From contig CM023537.1 in assembly GCA_013350335.1 (NCBI GenBank), positions 47,676,111 through 47,740,110 on the forward strand: a stretch of 64,000 bases of DNA. Reading direction: 5' to 3'. The DNA comes from Chimonanthus salicifolius. Taxonomy: Eukaryota > Streptophyta > Magnoliopsida > Laurales > Calycanthaceae. The notes beneath the pieces are model-generated. The model worked only from the letters and a program-made list of their open reading frames with translations, did not search any database and was not told the DNA's origin. Position numbers and translations under genes: made by a program. Below are positions 35,690 to 47,568 of this stretch, one piece after another. The first letter of the stretch is position 1; each line of letters begins with the position of its first letter.

Positions 35690-36724
35690 GAAAACGATTG
35701 AATCGGAGTCAAGGAGTCAGCGGACAGAGGGTGTGCAGAATGCGGAAGCTGTGCAGGCGTGCCAGTTTATTTGGGGTTTCTCGGTTCAGAACCAAGCAGA
35801 TACGGACGGAGAGTGGGACGGCATAGCAGTAAGAGCAAGGGCGCACATTTCTCACGTCCTAGACCCAACGCTGCTGCAGAGCCAGAACACTTACTGTGCG
35901 CAGATCAGAGTGCACGAGCGGCAGAAAGGGTTTTTCAGAGGAATTGCAGAGGAGGCAGCGCAAAAGGGGGATTCTTCTCTCAGGAAAACATCAGAAAGAT
36001 CGCCGGCAAGAATCACACAGACAGATCTGAGGGCTGTTCCGCCATCGAGCAGCATCATCCAAGGGGGTTTGGAAGAAATCGCTGGCTAAAAAATCGCAGA
36101 GGCAAAGAAGGGCAGCCAGGCAGGTAGCAGCGAGTAGGCGCCAGAGCAAGCGTCGGCTGAAGGTGGAACCAGCGGCTGCACAGACACAGCCGGCGGGACA
36201 GCAGTCCGATAGAGGCTGGGTTTTGTTGCAGATCTGAGCAGTGAGATCTTCCGTGCAGCAGCGGTATCAGCGGCGGAGCAAGGGCGAAAGCAGCAGAGCA
36301 TCCTGCGGTGGGGTTCAGAGAAACCCCAAACTGTAGATCGGGCCAGAACCAGGGATTTAGGAGGGTTTCATTAGTCAGAACCCTTCATCGCCGTCAAGAG
36401 GAGGGAGGGCCGATCATCAAACGGCTGGTTGAAGCAGAGGAGATCTGGTCAGGCTAGGTTTAAGGGCTCTCCCGAGAAAGAAACAATAGCAGCAAAGCAG
36501 GGAAATGAAAAAGAAAGAAAGTTTATCTGAAAAGGAACGGCTGTACCGGAGACTCTTAACTAGTGCTAAGGGTGAAACTTGGGTTAGGCGACTCACCCGA
36601 TCCGAAAATATCGTCGGGTGGTTTATACAAATTGTAAACTCAGGTATAATGAGGTTAAATAAAAAAAGAACCGTTTGAAATTCAGTTTAAGTTGGATTGA
36701 GGACTTTAAGTTTTAATTTGACTT
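35690..36724. other. GC-richer stretch without recognisable gene
   Basis: Overlapping ORFs of 118, 122 and 71 codons on both strands are rich in R, A, Q and G and share no known domain. The composition (CAGCAG, GCAGAG words) recalls the retroelement leader at 19811-20710 read in reverse, but I could not align them. Confidence 0.35.
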
Positions 36725-36749
36725 GACCAGACCAATGTAACAAATATCG

Positions 36750-36912
36750 CCGGTATTTTCATTTATACCGCGATAATATCGAGAAAATACCGATATCGCG
36801 TTAATATCGCGTTTTTAACGCCTCAGCCGTTATTATCGGGAATTTAACGATAAAAACGCGTTTTTAACGCGATAAACGTTAAAAACGCGTTAAAAACACG
36901 TTAATATCGGGT
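36750..36912. repeat. subterminal word array of hAT no. 2 (left)
   Basis: Many copies of AACGCG, CGCGTT, CGTTAA and ATATCG in both orientations; counterpart words CCCGTTA and CCGTTATT lie at 42130-42225. Subterminal short repeats are known transposase-binding sites in hAT elements. Confidence 0.75.
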
Positions 36913-37065
36913 TAAGTTTTCCTCTGCTGCCGCACGCCCGGCCGCCCGCACGCTCGCCTCCCGCACGAGCGCACGGCACGACTGAGATAAAATCCCTGTT
37001 ACTAACTTACTATGTTTTCGTTCTTGCCTCCAGTCTTCAGTCTTCCCTAAACAAAAATTTCCCTT

Positions 37066-37700
37066 TCACTCCCGAGTCCCGAGTTCCCTAATCGAAAATT
37101 CGAAATCGAAAATCCCGATCGAAAAAATCCCAAATCAAAACCCAATCGAAAACCCAATCTCTCGCTGGTGGCTGTTCTTTCCTTTTCACTCCCGAGTTCC
37201 CTAATCGAAATCGATAATCCCGATCGAAAAAACCCCAAATCGAAACCCAATCGAAAAATCCCCAAATCGAAAACCCAATCGCTCGCCGGTGGCTGTTCTC
37301 TTGCTGCTCTCTGATCCTCTCGCCTGCGGCTGGTCTCTCGCCGGTCTCTCACTGGTTCTCTCTGGATCTTTGGATCTCTGTCGCTCTGGATCTCTGTCGC
37401 CTGCGGCTGCCTCTCTCACTGTCATTGCTACGGCTTCTCTGTTGCTGCTCTCTCCATCCTCTCGCCGTCGCCTGTTGCCTGCGGCCGGTCTCTCACTCTC
37501 TTGAGCCTCTCTCACTTCACTGCTCCTTCTCAGTTCTCACTGGTTGCCGACTTGCCGGCACCCGGCAGCTGCTGGTCTCTCACTCTCTCAAGCATCTCTC
37601 ACTTCACTGCTCCTTCTCAGTTCTCACTGGTTGCCGACTTGCCGGCACCCGGCAGCTGCTGGTCTCTCACTCTCTTGAGCCTTTTACAGTAACTCGGAAG
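37066..37700 (+). repeat. leader of hAT no. 2 with two tandem repeats
   Basis: About 37066-37180 and 37183-37295 are related (CCCGAGTTCCCTAATCGAAA, then TCGCYGGTGGCTGTTCT). An 87-bp unit beginning GGTCTCTCACTCTC occurs at 37487, 37574 and, partial, 37661. A donor-like GAAGTAAGTT follows at about 37696, so this is probably an untranslated first exon. Confidence 0.8.
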
Positions 37701-38278
37701 TAAGTTGTCTCCAAATCCATGTCTAATTGTGTCACAAATATGATATACTCAGATTTGGTTCAGCCGACCTTGCCAAAATTGTTAATATTATTAAAGATTG
37801 GTAGATTGTGGGCTGGACCAACTTTAAGCTTTGAAACAAAGAGTATCTCACTTATGAAATTCTCTTGGATTGATTATGATGACAACAAATTAAATTACTT
37901 TTCACTCCGATCTTCTCCAAATAAATTAATATTTGATTGTTGAAATTTATCGATGACTTATTATTGGCTGGACAATTTATACTATAGGTGTTGATTTGAA
38001 TCAATTTGATATAAGCTAGAATAAATTATTTGATTTGCTACATTCCATCAACTCCGACACTTTTGTGTATGACTTGAGTATCTAACATTGATCGATTAAA
38101 AATTTGAATGATGATTAGAAGAACATCATAGATCACTGCAAATAGAGCTTGAAATATATTTGTTGATTTTTTTTTAATAAGGGTAAGATAGCCTTGAATA
38201 AGGGTAGATTATTAATAAATATTAAAAAAAAAACTGATGTACATATAAGTTGGTGACAAACTAATGGATGCTTGAAAT

Positions 38279-38346
<68 letters not shown>

Positions 38347-39050
38347 TAACTTCGTCAATTCTTCCATTTTAAATTTGTAGCTTTCATATAAATTTAATAC
38401 TTCATCTAAAAGAGTTCTTTTCCAAATCATCTTATATTTTTGGTGAGCCTTATATTGTTAGCTAGTAATTGACCGTGCTTGGACTAATCCCATTTTTAAA
38501 AAGTCCAACTTGCACCAATCACCAGTTCACCACTAGCATCACTATTAAAAGATTCTACACTTAAACAATGCCTTCGTACTTATTTTGTATCATGTAGGTT
38601 GAATTTTTTTATATTTAAAGTGTATGGATTTTTTAATTTTTTAACAAGAGACTGATCAATATGTTAAAAGTTATAAAGTTGATAGAAATATGTGAGATTG
38701 AACCATTTATCATAAAACTGATAGATTTATAAACTTGATAGAAATGATTTTTTAACAAGAGACTGATCAATATGCAATAGTTATATTAGTGTAAAACTGT
38801 AAAATGTAAATAGTATTTTCTTTTCATGACAAGATAAACTGGGAACAGCTTGACAACATTTATCTGAAATAGTTAAGAGTATGGGTCCATCACCAACTTG
38901 AATTGTTTTTCTCATGATGCTGTTCAGGCTTTGGTTGGAATTTGGAAAGCACACTTGATTTTTTTCTTGTGTTATCAATTGTTTGTTTATTATTTTCTAA
39001 ACTTTATGTTCGTATTTTTTCTAAATCTTTGTGTCCATTTTTCATCGAAA
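37701..39050 (+). other. probable 5' intron of hAT no. 2, with (AT)n at 38276-38344
   Basis: AT-rich, no gene. The acceptor could be CTGTTCAG at about 38921-38928 or a later AG before the ATG at 39051. Confidence 0.5.
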
Positions 39051-41147
39051 ATGCCTCGACAAAGAGATCCATTATGGCAATATGGAGAGGAATTGGGTGA
39101 AAATAAGTTAAAGTGTAAATTTTGTGAAGAAGTTTTTGGTGGTGGTATCACACGTTTTAGAAACCATTTGGCAAAAAGGACATTGCATGATGTAAAAATG
39201 TGTGATAAAGTTCCAGAGAATGTTTGTGAAATGGCGAAGGATGCAATATCGTTTAAAGAGAGAACAAAAAGACATAGAGGAAGTGTGTTGTCTGTTGGAT
39301 CTGCTTGCACTGGAGAAAGTTTGACATCATCAGTTGCTTTTCCGTCTTCCTCGGGACAACAATTGGTTGATACCATGATTAAAAAACATGACAAGGATCA
39401 TGTTGACAACTTAATATGTAGAAGCATGGTGATGAACAACCTCTCCTTTAATTTGTTAAGGTCTGAAGAATACAGAGAAGCAATCCATGCCGCTATAGCA
39501 TATGGGCCCACTTATGTCCTTCCTAGTAGTGAAACTTTAAGGACTAAGTTGTTGAAAAATGTGAAAGATGTAGCAATATCATATGTAAATGATATTAGGA
39601 AAAATTGGAAGACAAGTGGATGCACACTTATGTCCGACACATGGACAGATATGAAGAATCGGCCCTATATTAATTGTTTAGTTGCTTGTCCACAAGGCAC
39701 AGTTTTCTTCAAGTCTATATGTGCACAAGGGAATATTAAAAATGGGGCTTTCATTGCCGATTTTATATCTTCTGTGATTGATGAGATTGAACCAAGAAAT
39801 GTGGTGCAATTTGTTACAGACAATGGGTCAAATTATATATCTGCAGGAGATATACTTGAAAATAAGTATCCAAATATTTTCAAGACACAATGTGCTGCCC
39901 ATTGTATTGATTTAATGTTGGAAGACATTGACAAGTTGCCATTTGTGAAGCCCTATATGGACAGTGCTCGAAGAATTGTTAAATTTTTATATCGGTATCA
40001 ACATGTCCTTGATTTGCTAAGGGTCCACACCCAAGGAAGAGAGTTGCAAAGGCCAGCCACTACAAGGTTTGCAACTCAATTCATTTGTTTACAATCTGTC
40101 CTGAGTCAAGAAGATGCATTGAGATTAATGGTTGCTTCCGTTGAATGGAGAAACATGCCACAATGTAAAAAAAGTGAAGGAAAAGACGTGGCAGACGTTT
40201 TACGTGGTGATGAATTTTGGGAGGGTGGAAAGAAGGTAATCCAAATTGTTGAACCTCTTGTTAAAATATTGAGAATGGTAGATGGTGATGGGTCTACAAT
40301 GGGTTACTTGTATAAAGGACTTAATCGTGCAATAGCAGTCATTAGAAGTCTCTATCCAAATCATGATGATCAAGATAAATGCATGGAAATTTTGAGCATC
40401 ATAGATCAGTGTTGGAAGAAAAATTTGCATAGTCCTTTACATGCAGTTGCTGCATTTTTACATCCCAAGTTTTTTTATGAGAACATTATAAGTACAGATT
40501 CAGAAATCAGAGATGGCCTTGATAAAGTTATTACAAAAATGGCACCAAGAGGAGAGTTGAGAGAAACATTTAGAGAGTTGTCTCTTTATCATTCTAGAGA
40601 TCCAAAAATTTTTGGAGGAACGATGTCACATGAAATGATGCAAACATCTCATCCTAGTAAGTTTCTTTTCATTTGTTTTCCTAATTTAATTTTGATTTAC
40701 TATTTTTATAATTTATATTAATTGTACATTGTAAATTTGTAATGTGTATCTAATTCTTTTAATTATTTAGGACTTTGGTGGGACTTATGTGGAACTTAAA
40801 TTCCAAATTTGAAGTCCATTGCTATAAAAATCCTGAGTCAACCATGCAGTGCATCAGCATGTGAGCGCACTTGGAGCGTTTTTGAAGCAACTTATTCAAA
40901 AAGGAGGAATAGACTTCATCCAGAAAAGCTTCAAGATTTGGTGTATGTGAAAGTAAATTTGCTAATAAAAAAGAACGCAGAGTTGAAATTATCTAAGGAC
41001 TCAAAGGCCATTTCACTTGATGATATTAATCCATTTGATGGTTTCAACGAAGAAAATGAAGAAAATCAATATTCTAGTGAGGATGATGAAGATGATACTC
41101 CACTTGAGGAGCTTGAGGGCGCACATAATTTGGATTTCTTAGTATAA
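39051..41147 (+). pseudogene. hAT transposase (BED/DUF659 type), two exons, one nonsense codon
   Basis: ATG at 39051 is chosen because the BED finger begins right after it; the longer ORF start at 38898 adds only a hydrophobic intron translation. Exon 1 is 39051-40656 (donor GTAAGT), exon 2 40771-41147 (acceptor TTATTTAG), giving 660 codons. C22, C25, H39 and a following H46 or C51 form the finger. The DUF659-like core has MSDTWTD (D196), VTDNGSN (D257) and CAAHCIDLMLEDI. Exon 2 holds the dimerisation segment ACERTWSVFEATYSKRRNRL and an acidic tail. After the splice the frame is right, but codon 545 is TAA at 40797-40799, in RLWWDLCGT-stop-IPNLK. A real stop or a sequencing error at one base would explain it. 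Confidence 0.92.
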
Positions 41148-41499
41148 TGATGATTTTATTGACTTTGGATATTATTTATCATGTTTGTTGAGTTTAATGA
41201 CACTATTAAGCTTTTGGTTGTTTGTTAATTGAATGTTTGTATTACTGTTGCTTCTTTGATGAGTCTAAGAAGAATGTAGACTATTTTATTGAGACAGACC
41301 AACTAGTCAATTTTCAAGGATGGTATTAGTCATGTTTGGAGAGTATTACATAGTATATATTTGGGTAACACTTAGCAATGGTACGAAGCATGAGACTATC
41401 ACATAGTATATATTTTCATCTTTCTATCTATGTAGAATGGTAGATTGGTATGTGGCCATGTTCACTAGTTTTCCATGTGTGCTCGTTGCAAACTTGCAG

Positions 41500-41791
41500 G
41501 AAGGTGCTACCTTGATGCATTATGATGTCCTGGCTGCATCAAGTCAGGTAATCAAGATTCTTCTACTATACAATGTTGACATTAACCTTGCTGATGATGT
41601 ATGTTGTGATTATTTTTGTGCCTTAATATTTCTCTTCTGTTTAAAATTGTATCTTATGGAAGGTTAATTGCATGGTTCTTTATACTTTATAGGATGGATG
41701 GACTCTATTACATCTTGCTGTGCAAACCCAACGAACTGATGTGATTAGGCTTTTATTAATTAAAGGAGCTAACGAGACGTTGAAGAATCAG
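41500..41791 (+). pseudogene. two ankyrin-repeat exons (EMB506/AKR-like) held inside hAT no. 2
   Basis: Exon a (41500-41598, acceptor CTTGCAG, donor GTATGT) and exon b (41693-41791, acceptor TTTATAG, donor GTACTA) are each exactly 99 bases, phase 0, one 33-residue ankyrin repeat. Exon a reads EGATLMHYDVLAASSQ, then KILLLYNVDINLADD; exon b reads [14 protein letters not shown], then [15 protein letters not shown]. The order and wording fit plant chloroplast ankyrin proteins of the EMB506/AKR type. Both exons lie between the transposase stop and the right TIR, so they were captured by the transposon; no other exon of such a gene is seen on either side. Confidence 0.82.
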
Positions 41792-42242
41792 GTACTAACC
41801 TAATGCTGCCTTGTTTTATAACAAATTAAATGTGATACACATGTATGTATATACAAACACACATGTATATACAAACACACATACATATTTGGGTTTCTTG
41901 AAAGCACCCATGCCATTTTAGCACATTAATAAACACCCCTGCCTCTTGGGCGATTATATTATGCTCATACCTTTTGATCAATGGAAATCGAGTAAATTGT
42001 CTATGTTATTATAGCTTTATATGTTTTTTTTTTTACTCAAGAAGTGTAAGATGAGAATTAATTATTTATTATATTTATTTTTATTATTTATTATATTTAT
42101 TTTTATTATTTTTTAAATAATTATATTTTCCGCGAGATTTTCCCGTTAAATTCCCGTTAAAAACCCGAGAAATTGAAAATATCCCGTTATTAACAGTTGC
42201 CGTTATTATCCCGAGAACGGTATTTGTTACTATGGACCAGAC

Positions 42243-42395
42243 CCAGCAAGACTCTACATAGAAAAATCCAACCCAAATTCCTAACTAAGTATAAAAGGCA
42301 TGCCACTAAATCAGTGACCCTAGCTTCCCTAACCCTTATTGTATGTCCCTAACAGCCGCTCCTTCGGTCTTTCCCCCTTCGGCCCTTCTCTCCCT
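42243..42395 (+). promoter_or_regulatory. possible TATA region and leader
   Basis: TATAAAAGGC at 42289-42298 is followed by CT-rich, leader-like DNA, interrupted by the element at 42396 and resuming at 43836 toward the patellin fragment. Suggestive only. Confidence 0.35.
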
Positions 42396-43835
42396 CAAGG
42401 TCGGCTTAACTCAAATGGGGGCTTAAGGCAAAAAATTTAATTAGGGCCTTCTTCGTATTTAAAATATTTTCATAAGTAATATTTAGTTAAAATTTTAATT
42501 ATATATATATAATTATCTAAAATCTACTTTTCTTATCAAATTCCAACATTTCACATACCATCAAATGATAATTACTAGAGTAGGAATTCTCCAAAATCTA
42601 AGACTAGCAAAAATGTGCTAATTCAAAAATTTAGAGAATTATAGAATTCTTCTAGAATTTTTACCAAACAAGCTTCTAATGTATCCTCATCACTTAAAAA
42701 AAACAAAAGATTCATAAAACAAGAAAATAAAGAAAACAAGTAGAAGAGAAATACCTTCCAGCTGATTGAACTTGATGCTTCTTTCAAGCATTCCAGTAGA
42801 TTCCGACCTTTTGGAGAAATACTCATAACTGGGGTGGTATAATGAAGAGTGAATGAAATCCCTCACTTATTATTATGAAATGAAGTAATCAAAATAGCTA
42901 ATGAAATAATCAAAGATTTCTTTCAAGAAAAAAATAGATGATGACGAATAAAAATGACTCACAAAAGCAAAAAAGTAGAAACAGTCCAAAAAATTTGAAA
43001 ATTCAAAAAATGAAGAGTTTTTCGAGTTGCCATAAATATCTGAACGAACAATATAGTCCAGTAACAAAAAAAAACAATCAAGAAGAAAAGTTTTAAAAAT
43101 TAAAAAGAAAAAAGAGGATAAGAATGGCACTAAAGAAATTTATAAAAAAATCTCAAAAAACTCACTAGGAATATCGCCAACAATGTGGGAGAAGGATGCC
43201 ATCCATAGACCCATTTCAGATAAACTCTAACCACCCAACCCCTTCTGCTTCACGCATCTTCGTACGGATCAGTGCATAGACCCTTTTTGTTTTTATTCTT
43301 TTTTCTTCTCTTTTTCTATCTGGGCAGTCATCGAACCAGCTTGTAAATACCATGTTTCTGGCTGCAGCCCTCTCACATCTGCAACCTCTTTTCTCTACTT
43401 GCTCTCTATCTTCTCTCTGCAGCTGCAATGACACAAAGGGCAAAGGGCAGTAGTAGATGAGGCCTTCCCACTGGATCTTGTTGCTGCAGCCTGCAACTCT
43501 CCAAAGAGATCGAGAAGAGGGTCAGCGATAGAAAGGGGTAGGTTTACTGGAATAAGAGAAGTTTTGGGGGAAAATGAGAGATTTGTTTCCGATTTAGGAG
43601 GGGTTGGCAAAGATAGAGGGTGCGTACGAGAGATTTGGTGAAAATGGCGGGATAATCGCTGTCGTTCGCGACGATTGATGAAAGATGAGGGTGGTCGAAA
43701 GATTTGAAAAAAATGGCGAGGGACTGCGTTGAGATTTTTGGGGAAAGAAGGTGAGATGAAATAAACCTAAGGAGCGAACACGATTTTGGGGGCTTAAGGC
43801 AATCGCCTAAATTGCTTTACCCTTGAAAGGGACTG
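42396..43835. mobile_element. non-autonomous hAT element, 1440 bp, TSD CTCTCCCT
   Basis: Perfect CTCTCCCT on both sides (42388-42395, 43836-43843). The left end CAAGGTCGGCTTAACTC leads to GGGGGCTTAAGGC; the inverted right end CAGTCCCTTTCAAGGG leads to GGCGATTGCCTTAAGCCCCC. Minus-strand ORFs of 71-85 codons inside resemble a leader and show no transposase motif. Same family as 20711-22014. Confidence 0.92.
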
Positions 43836-43951
43836 CTCTCCCTCTTCTCTCGTCTCTCCTCTCTCCCCTCTTTGTTTTTTGCTCTCTTTTTATTCTCTCA
43901 TCTCTTTTTTTCGCTCTCTCCTCTCCTCTTTCCCTTTCCATACTCTATGAA

Positions 43952-44265
43952 TTCTTGGAATGGCGAAAGAAGTTTGGTGTCGATACCGTCGTCAATGAAG
44001 ATATTGGGTTCAAAGAGCTGGAAGGAGTTGTAGCTTACATGCATGTAAATGATAGAAAAGGGCCATCCCATTTGCTACATTGCTTATGGGGTGTTTAAAG
44101 ATAAGGAGATGTATGAAGGTGTTTTTTTAGATGAGAAGACGAAGTTGTTCTTGAAGTGGAGAGTTCAGGTGCTTGAGAGGGCATTAATCTCTTGTCGTTC
44201 AAGCTTGGTGGAAGAAACTCCATCATTCAGGTGACTGATTTATACCATTTGCTTCAATTCATGTT
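43952..44265 (+). pseudogene. patellin (Sec14-like) fragment, two frameshifts
   Basis: In three consecutive frames the plus strand reads EFLEWRKKFGVDTVVNEDIG and ELEGVVAYMH; then GHPICYIAYGVFKDKEMYEG, FLDEKTKLFLKWRVQVLER; then GGRNSIIQVTDL. This is the N-terminal CRAL-TRIO/Sec14 lipid-binding region of plant patellins, membrane-associated phosphoinositide-binding proteins. Frame changes fall near 44058 and 44187. The upstream 100 bases are CT-rich; the rest of the gene (most of Sec14, GOLD domain) is absent. Confidence 0.85.
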
Positions 44266-45305
44266 CTTCAACTGCAAAATGATCTTCTTGCAATTTTAAT
44301 ACAACTTTTGTTTGAGTCAATTGCTATTAAATAGTTTTTAATCAATGAGATGTGAATCAACATTGTTATGCAATATAGAAATATTCATCTGAATACATTT
44401 AATAGTTTTTTTCCTAGAAAAGGTTTATAAGAAAAACATGTATCAAAAATCAAAACGGAGTGATTTAAAGAAGGTACATCTATATAGGAATAATTGGTAC
44501 AGTAAAAAGAAGTCAGGTTTTAGGTAGGGTTGGGTTAAGAAACAATTCGGGTTGGGTCGGGTCAAGTCTGGTTAGTAATTCGGGTCGAGTCGGCTCAAGA
44601 AATTCGGGTTACTGTTTCGGGTCGGGTCGGGTTCAGCCCTACTACTGCATATTATAGATTTGAGGGCAGAACTCCCTTCAATCTAGAGTATTGGGGCAAA
44701 ATCAACGGTGAGAATTGTTTTACAGTTTCTGAAGTCATCCAAACTCAAAATTTAGATCCATATTCGCATGTGTGTTTGCAGCGAGGAGATCTATGCTGTG
44801 ATTGGTGTTGATTTGGAAAGAGAGAAGAAGGAACTTTCAGAATAGGAAGAAGTCGGGATAAAAGGAGCTTATTGTGTTTGGCTTTGTTCTCGGACTAGAT
44901 AGGAGGTATTCTCAAGACAAGGGACCAAACTGTCTGAGAAGAAAGACAAGGTGGTGCAACCGAACTTGCGTTGCAGGAATGAGTTTGAGCTTTAAACTCA
45001 TTGATTATCTTTCATTGGAGGAGTCGGGAGTGGTTAAAGTAGTGAAAGGCATCTCGGCGGCAATGCTCGATGTGGAGTCCTTTGAGCAAGGACTGATCAA
45101 TTTTTCTCACTGAAGATTGATGGATCATCCCAAGCCGTGGAATAGGCATCTTATACAAGATGTGGAGTTGTAGATGCAACATAGGAATCTCGGTGGTAAT
45201 GTTCGAGGTGGAGCCCTTCTCACAAAAGGCAGGTGGATCATCCCAGGACGTGGAGATGGGCATTTTACACAATATGTGGAAATGTATGGCACAACGGGTG
45301 GAGAT
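44266..45305. other. stretch without identified gene; GGGTCGG-rich patch and an imperfect direct repeat
   Basis: At 44519-44646 runs of TTCGGGT and GGGTCGGG ending in CAGCCCTACT look like hAT-type subterminal DNA, but no TIR pair or TSD is found. At about 45050-45160 and 45187-45290 related sequences recur (ATCTCGG.GGTAATG, GTGGATCATCCCA, TTATACAAGATGTGG). A 79-codon ORF (44874-45113) is unrecognised. Confidence 0.4.
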
Positions 45306-47046
45306 TGTTAGCGCCCCGACTTGCCGAGTCACCTATTTGTTAATTCCATGACTTAGGTGAAGCATTGCCTTGGAAGAATTAAGAAATGAACAAGACTCGA
45401 GAGTGGTGTGAATATTGAATCAAGACCTCAAGATGGAAGATCAAGTGTAAGATTCAAGCATCACCAAGTGTATGGCAATCACACAGGTAAAACTGTCCAT
45501 AGATGACCTTAGTTGGAACCCACACCCTTAGTTGACCTTGCCTAGGCTTAGTAGAACATGTTGGTAATAACATTTACATGTCTCAATGCACCCAAGACAA
45601 ACACAGATCCAGATGGGACAAACATTGAAAATCTGGTAAAGTGTCAAGTCGATACGTCGAGTTCACCAACCCATCGATGAGAAAGGACAAACTCGTCATG
45701 GTATTTGACATATCGACCGAATTGACAAAGGTTCTGGAATGGACACACTGTCATTCGGGGTTGCACTTAAATCGAGTGTATCGAGTTCATCGACTCATCG
45801 GTGATAACAGGATCGACCCATCGATGTCATCGATACATCGACTGGAAAAATCAAGCTTCTAGTTTGGAACAGACAGTAAAACCAGGCTACTCTTAGATCA
45901 AATGTCTTGTGCACATCGATATATCGATGAGGACAAAACAACCCATCTGTGCACACGACAAGTCGACTTGGGTTGTGAGTTCAAGAACTTAAAACTCAGG
46001 GATACTCTCAGAACAAACACATCTATGTAATACACCCATCAAGAGTACCAGGACCGACCCATCGATGGATCGACATGTCGACTTGGGTTTGACAAGTTTC
46101 TGGACTTGAAACTCTATTTGCATGGTTTTGCCTCAGGCCGATACGATCGACAAACCGACACATCGATCATAAGTCATGTTGACCCATCGATGTGATCGAC
46201 CCACCGGTAGTGACTGTTTTATAAGCGTTGGAATCTTAATGGTCAAATTGCAAAGTCACTATGCTAGTACCGACTCGTCGACCAGGTCGAACCATCGACA
46301 ATCTAGATTCGGGATTTTTTTTGTTTGCTTATATATTCAACAAACCATGACGAGTTTGATTGAACACCTGGAGAGAGCTTTGGATAGGAAAAACCTTAGG
46401 TATTCCCAGACATCCCAACTCCTCTCCATGCACGTCAAATAGGTGAATCATTTGATAATCCAATCTTCCATAGATTGAGATTAAGAGAGAGGAAGACAAA
46501 TCGGTCTAGGATAGATATTGGTCACCCAATTTTCTAGAGACGTCCCAAAGATTGTGATTGCTCTACATACGATGCATCTTCGTCAACGTACGAGATCACA
46601 TTGGGAAGGAGATTCAGAAGCACATCTTCGGATTGCAAAGCTTCAAAGGCAAGAGCTTCTAGTTTGATTATTTAAATCATTTTGTACAGTGGATTAAAGA
46701 GGGTTTACTCTTGAACCACTATAAAAAAATAAAAGGATAAGAACGTAGACCAGGATAGCTTGAGCCTTTCAAAATCTTAGGGATTGGGTGAAATTCCCAG
46801 TCAATCGAGTTAAGTGGAATTCCTACTCTATTTGTGAGGGTGTAATTCCCCACATAGTGAATTGGGATAACCCAAGGTTAGGTGAGTCCAACAGTGGATG
46901 TAGGAGGGTTTACTCAAACCACTATAAATATCCACTGCAAACTGTTTAATTAATCAAGTAATTTTTAAAGGTCCAACGAATTTAGAGATTGCCCTATTCA
47001 CCCCCTCTTTAGGGTCAATCTTGTTCTAGCACACCAGAAACTTTCA
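45306..47046 (+). mobile_element. solo LTR of the TGTTAG family (1741 bp)
   Basis: Starts TGTTAGCGCCCCGACTTGCC and ends ACTTTCA. Flanks GAGAT (45301-45305) and GAGGT (47047-47051) differ at one base. Length and content match the LTRs at 48195 and 53732, including a word array (45630-46310) and the blocks AGATATTGGT.ACCCAATTT, GATTGTGATTGCTC and TCAATC.TGTTCTAGCAC. Confidence 0.88.
45630..46310. repeat. palindromic word array, CGACCCATCGATG type
   Basis: Dense words such as ATCGACCCATCGATG, CATCGATACATCGAC, ACCCATCGATGGATCGAC and ATGTCGACTTGGG, spaced 20-60 bases apart. It lies in the first half of the LTR. Confidence 0.88.
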
Positions 47047-47051
47047 GAGGT

Positions 47052-47568
47052 CTTATAAACATAGGGCAACATTATTCAAAGGGTCAGATTTTTTAGCCAA
47101 GTTGGAGATTTATTGAGTTTTGCTCAAAAGACCTTTATTGTTGGGTTTGGCCTGTGTTTATGAAAGGCCCACCATGCAGGCCAGGCCCAATTGTGTTTCA
47201 TGCACATGTATATAAGGTTCTTTCCTCTAGGTTTTGGTAACTATGAATGGAGAGAAAAAGACATTGAGAGGAATGGATGGGGAGGATTGGTTTGTAATCC
47301 TTGTAATCTATCTGGGAATTTCTTTTTAGTGGAATCATCATGCTCTGTGGATGTAGGGCGGTTTTATCGAACCATGTATATCCTACGTACTTGCTTATTT
47401 TTGTGTATGTAATTTTTTATTTTTTATTGATTTGTATGGGTTTATTGCACACAATCAATTTGAATATATCAATATTTAGGGTACCTTTGGCTACAACTAT
47501 TGCATAAAGGATTGTTTTTCCTTTCTCGTCCTTTTATCTTCACATCATCTCCATCAACATGCCTCAGC
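47052..47568. other. gene-free stretch with a TATA-like site
   Basis: TGTTGGGTTTGGCCTGTG at about 47137 and TATATAAGG at 47208-47216 suggest an LTR fragment, but ends are not found. Confidence 0.35.

Larger units (their letters stand above)
36733..42234 (+). mobile_element. hAT DNA transposon no. 2, complete, perfect 8-bp TSD
   Basis: The left end CAATGTAACAAATATCG and the inverted right end CATAGTAACAAATACCG form the TIR. GACCAGAC is present on both sides (36725-36732, 42235-42242). From left to right it holds subterminal CGCGTT/AACGCG words, a leader with tandem repeats, an intron with an (AT)n run, a transposase in two exons (39051-41147), two ankyrin exons of unrelated origin (41500-41791) and subterminal CCCGTTA words. 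The perfect duplication and almost open transposase suggest a fairly recent insertion. Confidence 0.95.

Noticed and set aside
35733..36301. Overlapping ORFs of 118, 122 and 71 codons
   Set aside because: GC-rich low-complexity sequence, open on both strands, no domain.
37047..37703. ORFs of 92-104 codons on both strands
   Set aside because: They follow tandem repeats in the transposon's leader and repeat with the DNA period.
44519..44646. GGGTCGG-rich patch as a short hAT element
   Set aside because: The two ends are in direct, not inverted, orientation and no TSD is seen.
47137..47410. A further LTR from TGTTGGGTTTGG with TATATAAGG
   Set aside because: No matching end, PBS or duplication could be found.
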